Shown: positions 21,235 through 28,671 of the stretch, one piece after another
Numbering within the stretch: position 1 is the first letter of the stretch
Layout: each line of letters begins with the position of its first letter
DNA from: Rhodococcus jostii RHA1
GTDB taxonomy: Bacteria; Actinomycetota; Actinomycetes; Mycobacteriales; Mycobacteriaceae
Assembly: GCF_000014565.1 (NCBI RefSeq)
Contig: NC_008268.1
Span: 3,782,001-3,846,000, forward strand
Direction: 5' to 3'
Length of the DNA: 64,000 nucleotides
Program-made: the position numbers and the translations under genes
The notes under the pieces: model-generated
Database searches by the model: none
The model's input: only the letters and a program-made list of their open reading frames with translations
What the model was told of the DNA's origin: nothing

Positions 21235-22110
21235 TCACCGCAACGCTTCGCGCGCCCCGTCCCGGACTGCGGTGGTGAGCGCCGCGAGGATCGGCGAATC
21301 CAGCTTCCATCGCTGCCAGTACAGCGGGACGTCGACCGGGCGGGACGGGTCGAGTTCGACGAGCCCGTGGTCGTCGCCGGTGTGTAATTCCGGCAGCAGT
21401 CCCCAGCCCAGTCCGTGGCGGACGGCGTCGGAGAACGCCGAAGAGCCGGGAACGAAGTGCCGCGGCGGCTGGAGCCTGCGCCGCGTGAATCCGCGCAGGA
21501 ACCGGGCCTGCAGTTCGTCCTTGCGGTCGAAGTCGAGCATCGGCGCCACCGCGAGGGCGTCCGCCGTCGGGCCGTCGGGGAGCCAGCGGTCGGCGTAGTC
21601 GCGGCTGCAGAGCGCGCGGTACCGCATCGACCCCAGCTTCTCGACGGTGCAGCCCTGCACCGCCTCCGGGACGGACGTCACCGCGGCCATCACCGTGCCC
21701 TCCTTCAGCAGGGTGGTCGAGTGGAATTCGTCTTCCCGATGCAGATCGAACAGCGCCCGATGCTCCGGCGCCAGGCGGGCGAGGGCCGGAATCATCCACG
21801 TGGACAGCGAATCCGCGTTGACGACCAGCGACAGCGTGCTCGTCGTCGCCTCCTCGGGATTGAGGGACGACATGGCCTCGCGCTCGAGGTGGGCCATCTG
21901 GCGGGCGAGCGTGAGCACGACGTGCCCGGACTCGGTGGCCCGGACCGGCTTGGCCCGCTGCACCAGCACGCGTCCGACCTGCTGCTCGAGTGCCTTGATC
22001 CGCTGGCTCACCGCGGACGGCGTGATGTGCAGGACCCGGGCCGCGGCGTCGAAGGTGCCTTCGTCGATCACGGCCGCGAACGTGCGGAGAGAAGCGCGGT
22101 CCAGATCCAT
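21235..22110 (-). CDS. lysG: LysR-type regulator, LysG/ArgP group
   Basis: A 291-residue LysR protein: N-terminal HTH (residues about 4-62, TFDAAARVLHITPSAVSQRIKALEQQVG), then the two-lobed effector domain. The HTH wording and the divergent lysE place it in the LysG/ArgP group, which senses intracellular lysine, arginine or histidine and switches on the exporter. The ATG at 22110 is chosen because the HTH begins right after it; longer reading frames run antisense through lysE. Gap to lysE is 72 bp, typical for a shared LysR promoter. Confidence 0.88.
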   Translation of the reverse strand: MDLDRASLRTFAAVIDEGTFDAAARVLHITPSAVSQRIKALEQQVGRVLVQRAKPVRATESGHVVLTLARQMAHLEREAMSSLNPEEATTSTLSLVVNADSLSTWMIPALARLAPEHRALFDLHREDEFHSTTLLKEGTVMAAVTSVPEAVQGCTVEKLGSMRYRALCSRDYADRWLPDGPTADALAVAPMLDFDRKDELQARFLRGFTRRRLQPPRHFVPGSSAFSDAVRHGLGWGLLPELHTGDDHGLVELDPSRPVDVPLYWQRWKLDSPILAALTTAVRDGAREALR

Positions 22111-22182
22111 ATGAAGCAATGCTAATGGCAATGAAGGATAATTAGCTGGATTGATGGTCGCGGGCTTCGTAGCGTGGTCCTC

Positions 22183-22803
22183 ATGCACCTCACCCCTGCC
22201 TTGCTCACGGCGGCCGCCGGCTTCGGTACCGGCCTGTCGCTGATCGTCGCGATCGGCGCGCAGAACGCGTTCGTCCTGCGACAGGGGATCGCACGCAGGC
22301 ACGTCCTGCCGGTGGTCGTGCTGTGCGCGGTGTCGGACGCCGTGCTCATTGCCGTCGGGATCAGCGGGATCGGCGCCGTACTCGCGCACGCTCCGGCCGC
22401 CATCACCGTGATCCGCTGGGCGGGCGCGGCATTCCTCGTCTCCTACGCGGTGCTCGCCGCTCGCCGCGCCCTCCGCCCCGGAACGCTCGATGCGACGCAG
22501 GAAATAGGATCGGCGACCCTCGCGACGTCGATCCTCACCTGCCTCGCACTCACGTGGCTCAACCCGCACGTGTACCTCGACACGGTGCTGATGCTCGGCT
22601 CGGTGGCCAACAACCAGGGCGATTCGGGCCGGTGGCTGTTCGGTCTCGGTGCCGCCACCTCGAGCGTCGTCTGGTTCCTCGCGCTCGGCTACGGCGCCCA
22701 GTTCCTGCACCGGGTGTTCGCCCGCCCCGGCGCGTGGCGCGTGCTCGACGCCGGGATCTCCGCATTGATGCTCACCCTCGGCATCACCCTCGTCACGAGT
22801 TAG
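22183..22803 (+). CDS. lysE: Basic amino-acid exporter LysE
   Basis: A 206-residue membrane protein with the LysE-family opening GFGTGLSLIVAIGAQNAFVLRQG and about six helices, including ALTWLNPHVYLDTVLMLG in the fourth segment. It exports lysine and arginine to keep internal pools safe during peptide catabolism. The ATG at 22183 is preferred over a GTG three codons upstream since the N-terminus then matches the family. It is divergent from lysG. Its stop abuts the 175 bp palindromic element. Confidence 0.88.
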   Translation: MHLTPALLTAAAGFGTGLSLIVAIGAQNAFVLRQGIARRHVLPVVVLCAVSDAVLIAVGISGIGAVLAHAPAAITVIRWAGAAFLVSYAVLAARRALRPGTLDATQEIGSATLATSILTCLALTWLNPHVYLDTVLMLGSVANNQGDSGRWLFGLGAATSSVVWFLALGYGAQFLHRVFARPGAWRVLDAGISALMLTLGITLVTS

Positions 22804-22977
22804 GCGTGTCTCCCAATTCCTCTCGGATGCACCTGGCTCGGATGCACCTGGCGAAACAATCGTCGTCCGGCAAGGCGGAGGAGAAGCCGATACCGCTGTC
22901 GTATCGGCGCCGACGACAACGCAGCAGGCCGGCGATTGGGCGTCAGGAGCGCCGAACCGGGAATTGGGAGACACGCC
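22803..22977. repeat. 175 bp nested-palindrome element with 17 bp terminal inverted repeats
   Basis: Ends GGCGTGTCTCCCAATTC (22803-22819) and GAATTGGGAGACACGCC (22961-22977) are perfect inverted repeats. Inside are a 15 bp tandem duplication TCGGATGCACCTGGC (22823-22837, 22838-22852) and a nested hairpin GCCGATAC/GTATCGGC (22886-22908) flanked by CGTCGTC/GACGAC arms. It codes for nothing evident. Shape is that of a miniature inverted-repeat element or a structured 3' RNA of lysE. Confidence 0.7.
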
Positions 22978-22993
22978 CTCAGTCAACATTTGA

Positions 22994-23015
22994 TTGACAA
23001 GATGACTCTTGTCAA
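22994..23015. promoter_or_regulatory. Palindromic operator TTGACAAGA-TGAC-TCTTGTCAA
   Basis: A perfect 9 bp inverted repeat, preceded by GTCAA-N7-TTGAC (22983-22998) and followed by another TTGACA (23024-23029) right before the ATG at 23030. Repeated TTGAC boxes over the start region suggest cooperative repression of the gene that follows. Confidence 0.55.
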
Positions 23016-23029
23016 CGAATACTTGACAC

Positions 23030-23611
23030 ATGCCGGACGCCGCGCTCACCCAACTGCTGTCGGACGCGATCGCCAAGGCGGACCCCGAGATCGACCCGAG
23101 GCTGGACCACGACCCCGCCGCCTACCTGGCCCTCGTCCGGCTCACCTCGCAGGCACGGGAGTCGGTCGACGAACTGCTGGTCTCCGCGATCGCCGCCGCA
23201 CGCTCCGCCGGCCACAGCTGGGACACGGTCGGCGCCGCACTCGGCATGTCGCGGCAGGCGGCGCAACAACGCTTCGGCAAACGGATCGGCGACGCCCCCG
23301 ACACGGACCCGGACGGCCGGACCCGCCGGCTCACCCCGCTCACCGCGTTCAACGAGATGCGCATCCTCAACCACGCCGGTTCGTACGGCTGGCACTCCGT
23401 CGGGTTCGGCACCCTGTTCCACACCGTCCGCAAGTCCGAGGAGCAGTGGGAACACACCCGCGTGTCGGCGCTGGCGAGCCGCCAGAAGCTCGAGTCCGAC
23501 GGCTGGCAGAAGGTCGGGACATTGTGGTTCCCCTGGGCGTACTTCAAGCGCCCGTTGGGCATTCCCGCCCTCCCGGAACCGGTGAGCGGCGACTACCTGA
23601 TGGAACCGTGA
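23030..23611 (+). CDS. HTH-containing protein of unknown function
   Basis: A 193-residue protein. Residues about 20-85 look like a small sigma-70 region 4/HTH fold (SAGHSWDTVGAALGMSRQAAQQRFGKRI); the C-terminal half is rich in aromatic residues (WHSVGFGTLFHTVR, GTLWFPWAYFKRP) and has no family I know. The palindromic operator at 22994-23015 lies just before its start, and autoregulation is likely. No ribosome site is seen, so the mRNA may be leaderless or nearly so. It shares one base with the PPOX gene downstream (TGATG) and so forms a bicistronic unit with it. Confidence 0.7.
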   Translation: MPDAALTQLLSDAIAKADPEIDPRLDHDPAAYLALVRLTSQARESVDELLVSAIAAARSAGHSWDTVGAALGMSRQAAQQRFGKRIGDAPDTDPDGRTRRLTPLTAFNEMRILNHAGSYGWHSVGFGTLFHTVRKSEEQWEHTRVSALASRQKLESDGWQKVGTLWFPWAYFKRPLGIPALPEPVSGDYLMEP

Positions 23612-24015
23612 TGGACGCCGTCGCGCGATTCGCGGCCGCCCGCATCGCGCGGCTCGCCACGGTCGGGGCCGACGGGGTGCCGCATCTCGTCCCGCTCGTC
23701 TTCGCACTCGACTCCGACACGATCTACTCCTGCGTCGACCACAAACCGAAGCGCACCAAGGCCTTACGACGTCTCACGAACATCGCGGCCAACCCCGCGG
23801 TCACCCTGCTCGTGGACCACTACGACGAGAACTGGGACCACCTGTGGTGGGTGCGGGTCGACGGCCGGGCCGAGGTGCTCACCCCCGACTCCCCGGCGGG
23901 CGGCGCCGCGATCGACGTCCTCGCCGCGAAGTACCCGCAGTACGTCGACCGCCGCCCCGACGGGCCGGTGATCGCGATCCGCGACCTGACGTGGCACCAC
24001 TGGTCCGCGCTGTGA
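23611..24015 (+). CDS. PPOX-class F420-dependent enzyme (TIGR03668/Rv0121c-like)
   Basis: A 134-residue split-barrel flavin/deazaflavin protein: RIARLATVGADGVPHLVPLVFAL opens the barrel, followed by DHKPKRTKALRRLTNIAANP and WWVRVDGRAEVL. Family members bind F420 or FMN and reduce or oxidise small substrates; the mycobacterial relative is of unknown role. Stop codon TGA lies inside the left arm of palindrome 24012-24051. Coupled to the HTH protein before it. Confidence 0.82.
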   Translation: MDAVARFAAARIARLATVGADGVPHLVPLVFALDSDTIYSCVDHKPKRTKALRRLTNIAANPAVTLLVDHYDENWDHLWWVRVDGRAEVLTPDSPAGGAAIDVLAAKYPQYVDRRPDGPVIAIRDLTWHHWSAL

Positions 24016-24051
24016 GTACTTGTCAACCGCCCGACGTTGACAAGTACTCAC
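24012..24051. repeat. Intergenic palindrome, copy A (GTGAGTACTTGTCAAC arms)
   Basis: GTGAGTACTTGTCAAC (24012-24027), loop CGCCCGAC, GTTGACAAGTACTCAC (24036-24051): perfect 16 bp arms. It supplies the TGA stop of the PPOX gene and can act as its terminator. Same family as copies at 42185, 43475 and 57946. Confidence 0.8.
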
Positions 24052-24070
24052 GGGCGTTAGCCTCGACAGC

Positions 24071-24739
24071 ATGCCCACAGCCCTGATCACCGGCGCGAGC
24101 CGTGGCCTCGGAGCCGCCATCGCCCGCGAACTCGCCCCGACCCACGACCTCCTGCTCGGCGCCCGTGCGGCCGGGTCGCTGACCGACATCCTCGACGAAC
24201 TGCCGGAGGCGACGCCCTGGCCGGTCGAGCTGACGGACTACGACGCGCTGGCGGCGGCGTGCGCCCCGATCGAGCGACTCGACGTGCTCGTCCACAACGC
24301 CGGCGTCGCCGATCTCGCGACCGTCGCGGAGTCGGCCGTCGAACAGTGGCGGCACACGCTCGAGGCGAACGTCGTCGCGGTGGCCGAACTGACACGGCTG
24401 CTGCTGCCCGCTCTCCGCGCCGCGGGTGGGCACGTCGTCCTGATCAACTCGGGTGCCGGGCTCCGCGCGAACGCCGGATGGGCGTCGTATGCGGCGAGCA
24501 AATTCGCCCTGCGGGCGTTCGGTGACGCGCTGCGTCTCGAGGAGCCGTTACTGCGCGTAACGTCAATTCACCCCGGTCGGATCGACACCGATATGCAGCG
24601 CGCCATCGTGGCCGGCGAGGGCGACGAGTACCTGCCGGAGAAGTATCTGAAGCCGTCGACCGTCGCAAAAGCCGTGCGCAACGCGGTGGAGACACCGAGT
24701 GATGCGCACCCCACAGAAATCGTGCTGAGGGTCCGCTGA
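24071..24739 (+). CDS. Short-chain dehydrogenase/reductase
   Basis: A 222-residue SDR. NAD(P)-binding TGASRGLGAAIA at the N-terminus, NAG motif in VLVHNAGVAD, and the catalytic Ser/Tyr/Lys set in VLINSGAGLR and YAASKFALRAF, followed by HPGRIDTDM. It is shorter than the usual 250 residues, missing the last part, as in the Rv0484c type of small SDR. Substrate unknown. Its ATG is 20 bp after the palindrome. Confidence 0.85.
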   Translation: MPTALITGASRGLGAAIARELAPTHDLLLGARAAGSLTDILDELPEATPWPVELTDYDALAAACAPIERLDVLVHNAGVADLATVAESAVEQWRHTLEANVVAVAELTRLLLPALRAAGGHVVLINSGAGLRANAGWASYAASKFALRAFGDALRLEEPLLRVTSIHPGRIDTDMQRAIVAGEGDEYLPEKYLKPSTVAKAVRNAVETPSDAHPTEIVLRVR

Positions 24740-24755
24740 CAACGAAGAAACCTGC

Positions 24756-24770
24756 GTGAGATAGATCACA
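24756..24770. promoter_or_regulatory. CRP/GlxR-like site
   Basis: GTGAGATAGATCACA fits TGTGA-NNTANN-TCACA except for the first base. It is part of a larger inverted repeat GTGAGAT/ATCTCAC (24756-24782) and lies about 123 bp upstream of the 113-residue protein at 24893. Regulator inferred from motif only. Confidence 0.5.
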
Positions 24771-24892
24771 GATTGATCTCACAGAAAGGCTTTAAGCTGC
24801 TCACAATCAGTCGCCCTACAGTTCTTCTCATCAGCAGAGGTCGCAAACGTGAGTCAGATTCAACGAGCTGACTCCCAGGAGGTATCCCCACG

Positions 24893-25234
24893 ATGAACAC
24901 CGACCAGCGTATGTACAGCGACACCGTCGTCGCCGTCGACGGCGACGTCTTCGCGACGATGTTCACCCTCGATCTCGGCGACGGCGAGGTCGATCGCGAA
25001 GCAGTCGAGCGGATTCACGGCGGCGACTTCGACGAGTGGATCGAGGCGGCAGCGCGGTCCGGTCTGTTCACTCCGCAGGCGGTCGCGGGCCTCGTTCAGA
25101 CGTGGCAGGACAACCCGAAGTCCTTGTTCGACGCCCTGCTCGTCGATGCCGACGAGATGACCCACAAGCGCTACGCGATCATCTGGGACGCGCTCGACGA
25201 GGCCGACACGTTCGAGAACGTCGAGTACGCCTGA
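24893..25234 (+). CDS. Acidic 113-residue protein, function unknown
   Basis: Strongly acidic (many Asp/Glu), no membrane segment, no motif I recognise; sequence begins MNTDQRMYSDTVVAVDGDVF and ends ADTFENVEYA. A clear AGGAGG site lies 10 bases before the ATG, and the frame has clean codon use. It follows a 153 bp leader with a CRP/GlxR-like site, so expression probably responds to carbon state. It is convergent with the isomerase-fold gene, 3 bp apart. Confidence 0.65.
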   Translation: MNTDQRMYSDTVVAVDGDVFATMFTLDLGDGEVDREAVERIHGGDFDEWIEAAARSGLFTPQAVAGLVQTWQDNPKSLFDALLVDADEMTHKRYAIIWDALDEADTFENVEYA

Positions 25235-25237
25235 CGC

Positions 25238-25888
25238 TCAGAACGGCCACGCGGGCACGGGCGGCAAGCCCTCCCGCGTGGGGCGCCCGATAACCCACGC
25301 CAGCAGGTCGGTGCGCGGAAGTTCCGGCACCGCGACGTCCGGATGCCTGGCCGCCAGCTCGGGCAGCTCCGCTTCCAGCGTGTGCTCCACGAAGGCCGCC
25401 GGCCAGTCGGCCGCCGAGTAGTCGAGCCCCAGGTCGACGTGGTGGATCTCGAGCTCACGCCACCGCAGCACCGGCACCTGCCGCGCAGGCACCCGCTGAC
25501 GCCAGTTCACCGGCGTCTCGTACAGATCTTCGGTGATCCGCCGCAGCGACTCGAGCACCCGCCGTCCCGCGAAGCGGAAATCGGCCGCCAGTAGTTCGGC
25601 CGGACGCCCGGCCCCCTCCTCGATCGCCGCGGCCCGCGCGGCCGGGCCGCCCGGGTACATTTCGGGCGCGGCCTCGCCGGTGATCACCCCGACCGCGAAC
25701 CGGTTGAGCGCGTCCGCATTCCTCGCGAGGTGCGTGACGACGTGCCCCCGGCTCCACCCCGGCAGCAACGACGGCTCCCGCGCCTGGTCGTCGGTCAATC
25801 CCTCCAGCGTCGCCTCCACCGTCCGGTGCGATTCGGCAACCGTGTCGAGCAGTTCGGCATACGACAGTGCGGCACTCGGCGACGTCAT
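25238..25888 (-). CDS. Mycothiol-dependent maleylpyruvate isomerase-family protein (DinB fold)
   Basis: A 216-residue protein with the MDMPI signature: LLPGWSRGHVVTHLARNADAL (about residues 40-60) with the first metal-binding His, then RWRELEIHHVDLGLDY (about 140-155) with the other His ligands. The family uses mycothiol as cofactor or substrate; maleylpyruvate isomerase in the gentisate path is one member, others detoxify or modify small molecules. No gentisate genes are nearby, so the substrate is open. The ATG at 25888 precedes the conserved domain; the frame upstream to 25978 is probably leader. Confidence 0.8.
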   Translation of the reverse strand: MTSPSAALSYAELLDTVAESHRTVEATLEGLTDDQAREPSLLPGWSRGHVVTHLARNADALNRFAVGVITGEAAPEMYPGGPAARAAAIEEGAGRPAELLAADFRFAGRRVLESLRRITEDLYETPVNWRQRVPARQVPVLRWRELEIHHVDLGLDYSAADWPAAFVEHTLEAELPELAARHPDVAVPELPRTDLLAWVIGRPTREGLPPVPAWPF

Positions 25889-26035
25889 GCTGACGATGCT
25901 AGGCGATGCCACCCACAGCCCACCCACGACACAATCCTCGGGTTTCCAGTGACGGAACGGGGACGATCGATGCCGCATCGAAGGCTCTGGCGCGCAAGCG
26001 GTCCGGGGAGTGGGTGTTCACCGCGCACCTCGAGA

Positions 26036-27043
26036 TCACCGGTCACCTGCCCGAGCCGAGTCGCCGTCGTCGCCGCCTGTACCGCCCGCGACGAACGTGA
26101 GCAGCAGCTCGTTCACCTCGTCCGGTCTTTCCTGCTGGACGAAGTGCCCGGCGCCCTCGACGAGATGGAGTCCGCGCAAGTCGGGGACGGTGTCGCGCAT
26201 CCGGTCGAGGGCCTGCGCACCACTCATCGTGAGGACGGGATCGTGCGCACCGGCCACGAACAGCGTCGGCACCTCGATTTCGGCTCCGGCGAGATTCCCG
26301 GAGCGTTCCCAGTTGGCGTCGTACGCCCGGTACCAGTTCAGTCCGCCGGTGAATCCCGTCCGGGTGAAGACCTCCACATAGTGGTCGAACTCGTCCTCCG
26401 TCAGCCACGACCACGGCAGGGGTGGGGCTTCGGGCAGCACGTCCAGGTAGCCGTTGCCCTCCGAGGGGTGCTGCCAGATGTCCAGATAGCGGTAGGCGCC
26501 CGACAACGCATAGAACAGCCGCTGCAGGAATCCGCGGGGATCGGCGTCGAGTTCGCGGTCGGCGACACCGGGTTCCTGGAAGTAGTGGATGTGCAGGAAG
26601 TGCTTGCGCGCCATCGACGCATACAGCTCCGACGGTCGCAGCGGGAACCGGTCGGGCGCGTAGGGGACCGCCATTAGCACCAGCCCGGACACGCGTGTGC
26701 GGTGACGCAGTGCGGCGGTCCAGGCGACCGGCGCGCCGAAGTCGTGGCCGACGAACACGGCACGCTCGTGACCGAGCGTGTCGAGCAGGCCGATCAGCGC
26801 GTCCGACACCCGCTCGTTCGTGTAATCGTCGATGTCGCGGGGCACGTCGGTGCCGCCGTAGCCGGGCATGTCCGGGGCGATCGCCCGGTACCCGGAAGCC
26901 GCGAGAGCCCGCATCTGATGGCGATAGCTGTAGCCGAGCCCCGGGAATCCGTGGCACAGGACTACGGGCGGACCGTCACCGAGTTCGGAAATCTGCCAAC
27001 GGAATCCGTCGACCGTGACCACCCGCTCCGTCGACGACGCCAT
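26036..27043 (-). CDS. Alpha/beta-hydrolase, epoxide hydrolase type
   Basis: A 335-residue hydrolase. HGFPGLGYSYR provides the HGxP oxyanion segment, the nucleophile is Asp in VGHDFGAPVAW (about residue 105), followed by a helical lid with tyrosines, and the late Asp/His lie in GAHDPVLTM and EGAGHFVQQE. An Asp rather than Ser nucleophile points to epoxide hydrolase (or haloalkane dehalogenase; the HGxP motif fits the former better). The start at 27043 is nine bases after GGAGGG; a start at 27052 would sit on top of it. No co-transcribed partner; the GntR gene is divergent across 121 bp. Confidence 0.82.
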   Translation of the reverse strand: MASSTERVVTVDGFRWQISELGDGPPVVLCHGFPGLGYSYRHQMRALAASGYRAIAPDMPGYGGTDVPRDIDDYTNERVSDALIGLLDTLGHERAVFVGHDFGAPVAWTAALRHRTRVSGLVLMAVPYAPDRFPLRPSELYASMARKHFLHIHYFQEPGVADRELDADPRGFLQRLFYALSGAYRYLDIWQHPSEGNGYLDVLPEAPPLPWSWLTEDEFDHYVEVFTRTGFTGGLNWYRAYDANWERSGNLAGAEIEVPTLFVAGAHDPVLTMSGAQALDRMRDTVPDLRGLHLVEGAGHFVQQERPDEVNELLLTFVAGGTGGDDGDSARAGDR

Positions 27044-27164
27044 GCTCCGCATCCCTCCACCGGCTGGAACGTGTTTCAGCACTGTAGCGTAACGACGACG
27101 CCATTAGAATGCACCTGACTCGCAGTGGCGACCGTCGACCGGCGGGGAAGTGGAGTGATGCGCA

Positions 27165-27920
27165 ATGGTGGAGGCACGCTCCCGCCATGAGTTCGTCGCA
27201 CTCCAGCTCCGGCAGCGCATCATGCAGCGGCAATACGCGGTGGGTGAGTCGCTGCCCAGCGAAAGCATGCTGTGCGCGGAGTTCGAGGTCTCGCGCGGTC
27301 CCGTGCGCCAGGCCCTGGCGACGTTGAAGAACGAGGGGCTCATCCAGCTGTCCCAAGGCAAACCGGCCGTGGTGCGCAGTCACGACATCACGCAAACCCT
27401 GGACACGTTCACCCCTTTCTCGCAGTGGGCGCGTCGAACCGGCCGCGTCGCGGGGAGCCGCACGCTCGAGATCTCACGTCGCCGGGTGTCCGAACCTGCC
27501 GCCAGCGCATTGGGATCGGCTCCGGACGACTTCGTCGTCGAGGTGCTCCGCGTCCGGCTGCTGGACGGCGAACCGACGATGATCGAGCGGAGCACGTTCA
27601 CCGACCGCGTCGGCTCCCTGCTGTTCGACTTCGACATCGACACCGGATCGATCACCGATTACCTCACCTCCCGCGGCGTCCGCTTCGAATCCATGGAGCA
27701 CGTGCTCGACGCCGTCGCCGCAACTGGGGTCGACGCCGAGAATCTCCGCATCGACCCCGGCAGCCCGTTGCTTCGGGAACGTCGGACGTCGCGGGATCAG
27801 AACGGCGACACGTTCGAGTACGCGGACGATCGGTACCGCCCCGACCTCGTCGCCTTCAGCATCGTGAACGCCCGCACCATCGACCCCCGTCTTCCGTCGG
27901 ACGACGGCAACGGAGCCTGA
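27165..27920 (+). CDS. GntR-family regulator, HutC/UTRA type
   Basis: A 251-residue regulator: winged helix in residues about 8-75 (LPSESMLCAEFEVSRGPVRQALATL) and a UTRA ligand domain (about 90-245; EVLRVRLLDGEPTMIERSTF is typical). HutC-type proteins sense the substrate of adjacent catabolic genes. It ends 8 bp from the convergent phosphonatase-like gene, and the pattern GntR + HAD + FAD oxidoreductase is a recurrent one in phosphonate-related loci, so it is the probable regulator of the two genes to its right. Confidence 0.83.
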   Translation: MVEARSRHEFVALQLRQRIMQRQYAVGESLPSESMLCAEFEVSRGPVRQALATLKNEGLIQLSQGKPAVVRSHDITQTLDTFTPFSQWARRTGRVAGSRTLEISRRRVSEPAASALGSAPDDFVVEVLRVRLLDGEPTMIERSTFTDRVGSLLFDFDIDTGSITDYLTSRGVRFESMEHVLDAVAATGVDAENLRIDPGSPLLRERRTSRDQNGDTFEYADDRYRPDLVAFSIVNARTIDPRLPSDDGNGA

Positions 27921-27928
27921 TCGGAAAA

Positions 27929-28630
27929 TCAGGTGTTGCGCAGTTCGGCGAGCAGACCGGGCAGATCTGCGACGCTGTCGAGAACGTGGGTGGCCCCGGC
28001 CTCGGACAGCTGGGTGGCGTCGTGGGCGCCGGTGAGCACGCCCACGGAGGCGAGTGCTCCGGCGCGGAGGCCGGTGGTGACGTCCGACGTGGTGTCGCCG
28101 AGCACCACCATGGACTGCACGGACGGGGCGCCGGTGCGCATCAACGCGGTCAGCGCCAGGTCCGGGAAGGGGCGGCCGCGGACACCGTCTCCGGGGCACA
28201 ACACGACGTCGGCGACGTCCTGCCAGCCGAGCGCGCGGATGATCGACATCTGCGTCTCGTGCGCGAACCCGGTGGTGAGCGCCGTCTTGATGCCCTGCTC
28301 CCGCAGGGAGCCGAAGAGTTCCTCGGCGCCGGGGATCGCGCTGCACCGACCGTCGTCGACGAGTTGCGAGTAGCAGCGTTCGAATTCCTTGTTCGCGGCC
28401 TGCGCCTGCTCCTCGTTACCGCCGCTGAGATGGCGGAAGACGACGATCTTGGACTGGCCCATGGTGTCGGAGACGTAGTCGAGCATCTGCCGGCGGTCCT
28501 CGTCGGTCTTCGACAGTCCGGCATGCTCGTCCGCGGCGAGGAAGGACTGCTGTACCAGCCCGCTGTCCTCCACGGTGGTGCCTGCCATGTCGAAGACGAC
28601 GAGGCTGATGTCCCGGTGATGTGTTCCCAT
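27929..28630 (-). CDS. Phosphonatase-like HAD hydrolase (TIGR03351 type)
   Basis: A 233-residue HAD protein: VVFDMAGTTVEDSG (nucleophile Asp, motif I), TTGFAHETQ (motif II) and VLGDTTSDVTTGLRAG (motif IV). The DMAGTT form is shared with PhnX, and the family TIGR03351 is known to be linked with FAD oxidoreductases of the kind at 28672. Proposed role is P-C bond cleavage of an aldehyde made by that partner, but the substrate is not proven. It is downstream of the FAD gene on the same strand with a 41 bp gap. The paralogue at 8959 is clearly more distant. Confidence 0.82.
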   Translation of the reverse strand: MGTHHRDISLVVFDMAGTTVEDSGLVQQSFLAADEHAGLSKTDEDRRQMLDYVSDTMGQSKIVVFRHLSGGNEEQAQAANKEFERCYSQLVDDGRCSAIPGAEELFGSLREQGIKTALTTGFAHETQMSIIRALGWQDVADVVLCPGDGVRGRPFPDLALTALMRTGAPSVQSMVVLGDTTSDVTTGLRAGALASVGVLTGAHDATQLSEAGATHVLDSVADLPGLLAELRNT

Positions 28631-28671
28631 TGCCTGGTTCCTCTCGGTGTTCGGTGAATGTGATTGTGCTG

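Noticed and set aside
22174..22182. GTG start of lysE three codons upstream
   Set aside because: The family N-terminus begins at the ATG at 22183; no better ribosome site for the GTG.
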